From the NCBI GenBank assembly GCA_964507235.1, contig CAZDPE010000110.1:1-7364 (forward strand): a stretch of DNA of 7,364 nucleotides, read 5' to 3'. This DNA is from Suilimivivens sp964507235 (GTDB lineage Bacteria; Bacillota; Clostridia; Lachnospirales; Lachnospiraceae). The notes under the pieces were generated by a model. The model was not told the origin of the DNA. It saw only the letters and a list, made by a program, of their open reading frames with translations, and ran no database searches. A program made the position numbers and the translations under genes. This document shows positions 5,685 to 7,364 of the stretch, in pieces (the stretch's first letter is position 1; every line of letters begins with the position of its first letter).

Positions 5685-6599
5685 TTACCTTATTTGAAGC
5701 AGACTTGCTGCTCCAATAATCGCCGCATCATTGGCAAGCACTGAACACACGATATCCGCCGTTTCCATTCCGCGGAAATATATCTTCTGTTTCACCTTTT
5801 CCCGAACGGGCAAAAGCAGCACTTCACCCTGGGCGCTGATTCCTCCCCCTATCACAATTCTTTCAGGATCTAAAATATTAATCAGATTGGCAATGCCCTC
5901 CGCTACATAATCCACATATCTGTCAAATACTCTGACAGCCGTTTCATTATTTTGCTTTAATGCTCCGAAGAAATGCTGTCCGTTTATTTCCTGCTCAGGC
6001 AGTCCTGCAAACACTCCTTCCTGCTTTGCCATACAAAGCAATGCTTTCGTAGAAGCATAAGTTTCCCAACATCCCTTCCTCTTGCAGGTACATTCTTTTC
6101 CATCTTTTTCAATGGAAGTATGCCCGATGATATTCGCATTTCCATGCTTCCCCAGGAACAGCTTTCCGTTTAAAATAATGCCGCCTCCGATGCCCGTTCC
6201 AAAGGTTACCATAATCATGTGGGAGCTTCCTTTTCCCGCTCCTGCAAGATATTCACCAATTGCCGCACAATTAGCATCATTTTCCACATAGACAGGAACA
6301 TGAAATCTGCTTTCCAGCTCCCTGCATACCGGCACCTGCTGCCATTTAATATTATTGGAATAAATTACAATGCCTTCTTCCCTGTTTAAAATACCGGGAC
6401 ATCCCAGACCAATATAGGAAACAGCAGGATTTCCCACTTTTATCAGAAGCATCTCTATCATGCCCTCTATTCTGTCAATAACCGCTTCTGCTCCTTCCCC
6501 ACATCGTGACATACCCTCAATTTTTTCCACAATTTCATTATTATCATTAACAAGGCCAATGCTGACTGTTGTACCTCCTAAATCAATTCCTATCCTCAT
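5685..6599 (-). CDS. ROK-family sugar kinase, probably hexose/mannose kinase
   Basis: 304 residues, the normal ROK length. Seen: the phosphate-binding DLGGTT (6-11), the catalytic END motif (ENDANCAAIGEYLAGAG, catalytic D108), the second phosphate loop TFGTGIGGG (132-140), the zinc-site histidine H160 with the cysteine cluster C170, C172 and C177 (CTCKRKGCWE), and the adenosine-region IVIGGGIS (248-255). ROK kinases transfer phosphate from ATP to hexoses or N-acetylhexosamines. Between an alpha-mannosidase and mannose-6-phosphate isomerase, mannose (or a broad hexose range) is the likely substrate; glucose cannot be excluded. Unusually, the sugar-binding ExGH motif reads IIGH (157-160), so the conserved glutamate is absent. 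The ATG overlaps the upstream gene's TGA as ATGA, with AAGGGGG about 10 bases before it, inside the end of that gene. Confidence 0.94.
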   Translation of the reverse strand: MRIGIDLGGTTVSIGLVNDNNEIVEKIEGMSRCGEGAEAVIDRIEGMIEMLLIKVGNPAVSYIGLGCPGILNREEGIVIYSNNIKWQQVPVCRELESRFHVPVYVENDANCAAIGEYLAGAGKGSSHMIMVTFGTGIGGGIILNGKLFLGKHGNANIIGHTSIEKDGKECTCKRKGCWETYASTKALLCMAKQEGVFAGLPEQEINGQHFFGALKQNNETAVRVFDRYVDYVAEGIANLINILDPERIVIGGGISAQGEVLLLPVREKVKQKIYFRGMETADIVCSVLANDAAIIGAASLLQIR

Positions 6600-7364
6600 G
6601 CGCCGCTATCCCCCTTTGCATCATCCATGTCTGTAAGGCGAAGCAGCTTCCATCCATAACCTTCAAGACTGACAACTGTTTCACCGTTTTTCACCGGAAG
6701 CTCTGCCTTTATCTGTTCCTGTATGTCGACTTTATAAACACTGATATTTTCATGTCCCGGCATCCTCACAGTAACCGCTGCAGGATTTTCCTTATGATTC
6801 CTCAGCACTGCAATAATACCGCCTTCCTTTGCCGGATAGATACCGGTAATCACACCCTCCTGACTGCAGAAAACAGGACTCTTTTTATCAGCAATACACT
6901 TCATATCCGCAACAGCGCCCAGTAATCCTCTGCTTTCCGCTTCCAGGAAGCTTTTATAGAGCTGTTCCTTATCCGGCTTTTTCCAAACCTCCAGGCGATA
7001 ATTAAATTCCATGGTATCCCGTTGGGATGCGGCAAAATTCGTATCCCAATAGTTATTTAAAGGCCATGCTGCCAATACAGGATTTTCCTTTCTTTCGATT
7101 CGCCTGTTTTCCCTGCCGAAATAAAAGCCGCCTGCCTGCACCATAGGAGCATGAGGACATGCAAGACTGAAGCAAATCTCATCATCATAAAGAGCAATAC
7201 CGTTTTCCACCGTCACATAATCCCTGCAGGTATTGCCAAGCTGTTCCTCATCCAGCTTCACAAACTGCCCTGCCGTATTATAAATACACTCCCATCCCTC
7301 CTTTAAAAGAAAATAGACTCTCGGAATCTCTAAGCCTTATTTCATGCGGCTTCTGAGATTCCTT
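6596..7364 (-). pseudogene. C-terminal part of a GH38-type alpha-mannosidase, apparently frameshifted (continues beyond window)
   Basis: The frame from about 7318 down to the TGA at 6596-6598 encodes roughly 240 residues. They resemble the C-terminal beta-rich region of large GH38 alpha-mannosidase-like proteins: KEGWECIYNTAGQFVKLDEE, CRDYVTVENG, CPHAPMVQAGGFYFG and WPLNNYWDTNF. The catalytic barrel would be upstream, outside the window. GH38 enzymes cleave alpha-mannosidic bonds, matching the kinase and isomerase that follow. This frame meets a TAA at 7337-7339. The neighbouring frame is open to the window edge and reads HEIRLRDSES, which joins well onto VYFLL if two bases (GT) were lost at 7317-7318. 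A GTG at 7259-7261 could start a 221-residue protein, but it has no ribosome binding site and lies within homologous sequence. I therefore favour a broken gene. A sequencing error or a genuine stop at 7337 are alternatives. The end overlaps the ROK start by 4 bases. Confidence 0.6.
7323..7362. repeat. Imperfect inverted repeat near the window edge
   Basis: GGAATCTC (7323-7330) pairs with GAGATTCC (7355-7362), and the inner TAAGCC pairs with GGCTT (7348-7352) with a small bulge, around an 11-base loop. It lies in the stretch where the mannosidase frame changes. It could be a hairpin at a rearrangement border or chance within coding sequence. No T-run follows directly within the window. Confidence 0.55.

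Noticed and set aside
7259..7261. GTG as start of an independent 221-residue protein
   Set aside because: No ribosome binding site precedes it, and the preceding codons (KEGWECIYNTAGQF) still look like GH38 sequence, so the coding region extends further upstream.

Overview
The window reads as chromosome of a low-to-moderate GC anaerobic Firmicute, most likely a gut Lachnospiraceae-type Clostridium. The pointers are the small DUF4250 protein, the long two-domain class I mannose-6-phosphate isomerase, strong AGGAGG-type ribosome binding sites and sigma-A-like promoters. This assignment rests on family knowledge and was not searched. No RNA genes, CRISPR array, insertion sequence or origin were seen.

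Layout, left to right. Positions 1-99 (+) hold the C-terminus of a probable P-loop nucleotide/nucleoside kinase. It runs tail to tail into a minus-strand remnant of a GLUG/right-handed beta-helix surface protein (74-595). Upstream of that, on the same strand, is an intact membrane-anchored polysaccharide deacetylase (592-1272). A 220-base divergent intergenic region carries candidate promoters for both sides and a perfect 13-bp inverted repeat. Next comes a decayed plus-strand regulatory pair: an AraC-type activator with a GyrI-like effector-binding domain (1493-1922) and an SRPBCC-fold protein (1922-2230). Both are broken by frameshifts and internal deletions.

A minus-strand unit follows: a membrane-anchored D-alanyl-D-alanine carboxypeptidase (2411-3697) overlapping a DUF4250 gene (2242-2427). 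Its promoter is near-consensus (-35 TTGATA, 17 bp, -10 TATACT), and two perfect 15-bp direct repeats with a 20-bp period sit immediately upstream of the -35.

The right half is one minus-strand operon for mannose-containing glycans: the C-terminal part of a GH38-type alpha-mannosidase (6596 to beyond 7364), a ROK sugar kinase (5685-6599, ATGA overlap) and a class I mannose-6-phosphate isomerase (3926-5674, 10-base gap). The inferred route is release of mannose from mannosides, phosphorylation to mannose-6-phosphate, and isomerisation to fructose-6-phosphate for glycolysis. The mannosidase frame appears broken near 7317, and the kinase lacks a normally conserved sugar-contacting glutamate.

The main themes are gene decay (four broken or doubtful genes), a promoter with tandem direct repeats in front of a cell-wall carboxypeptidase, and a mannose operon with some non-canonical enzyme features. 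I do not see convincing evidence of a wholly new defence or mobile system.
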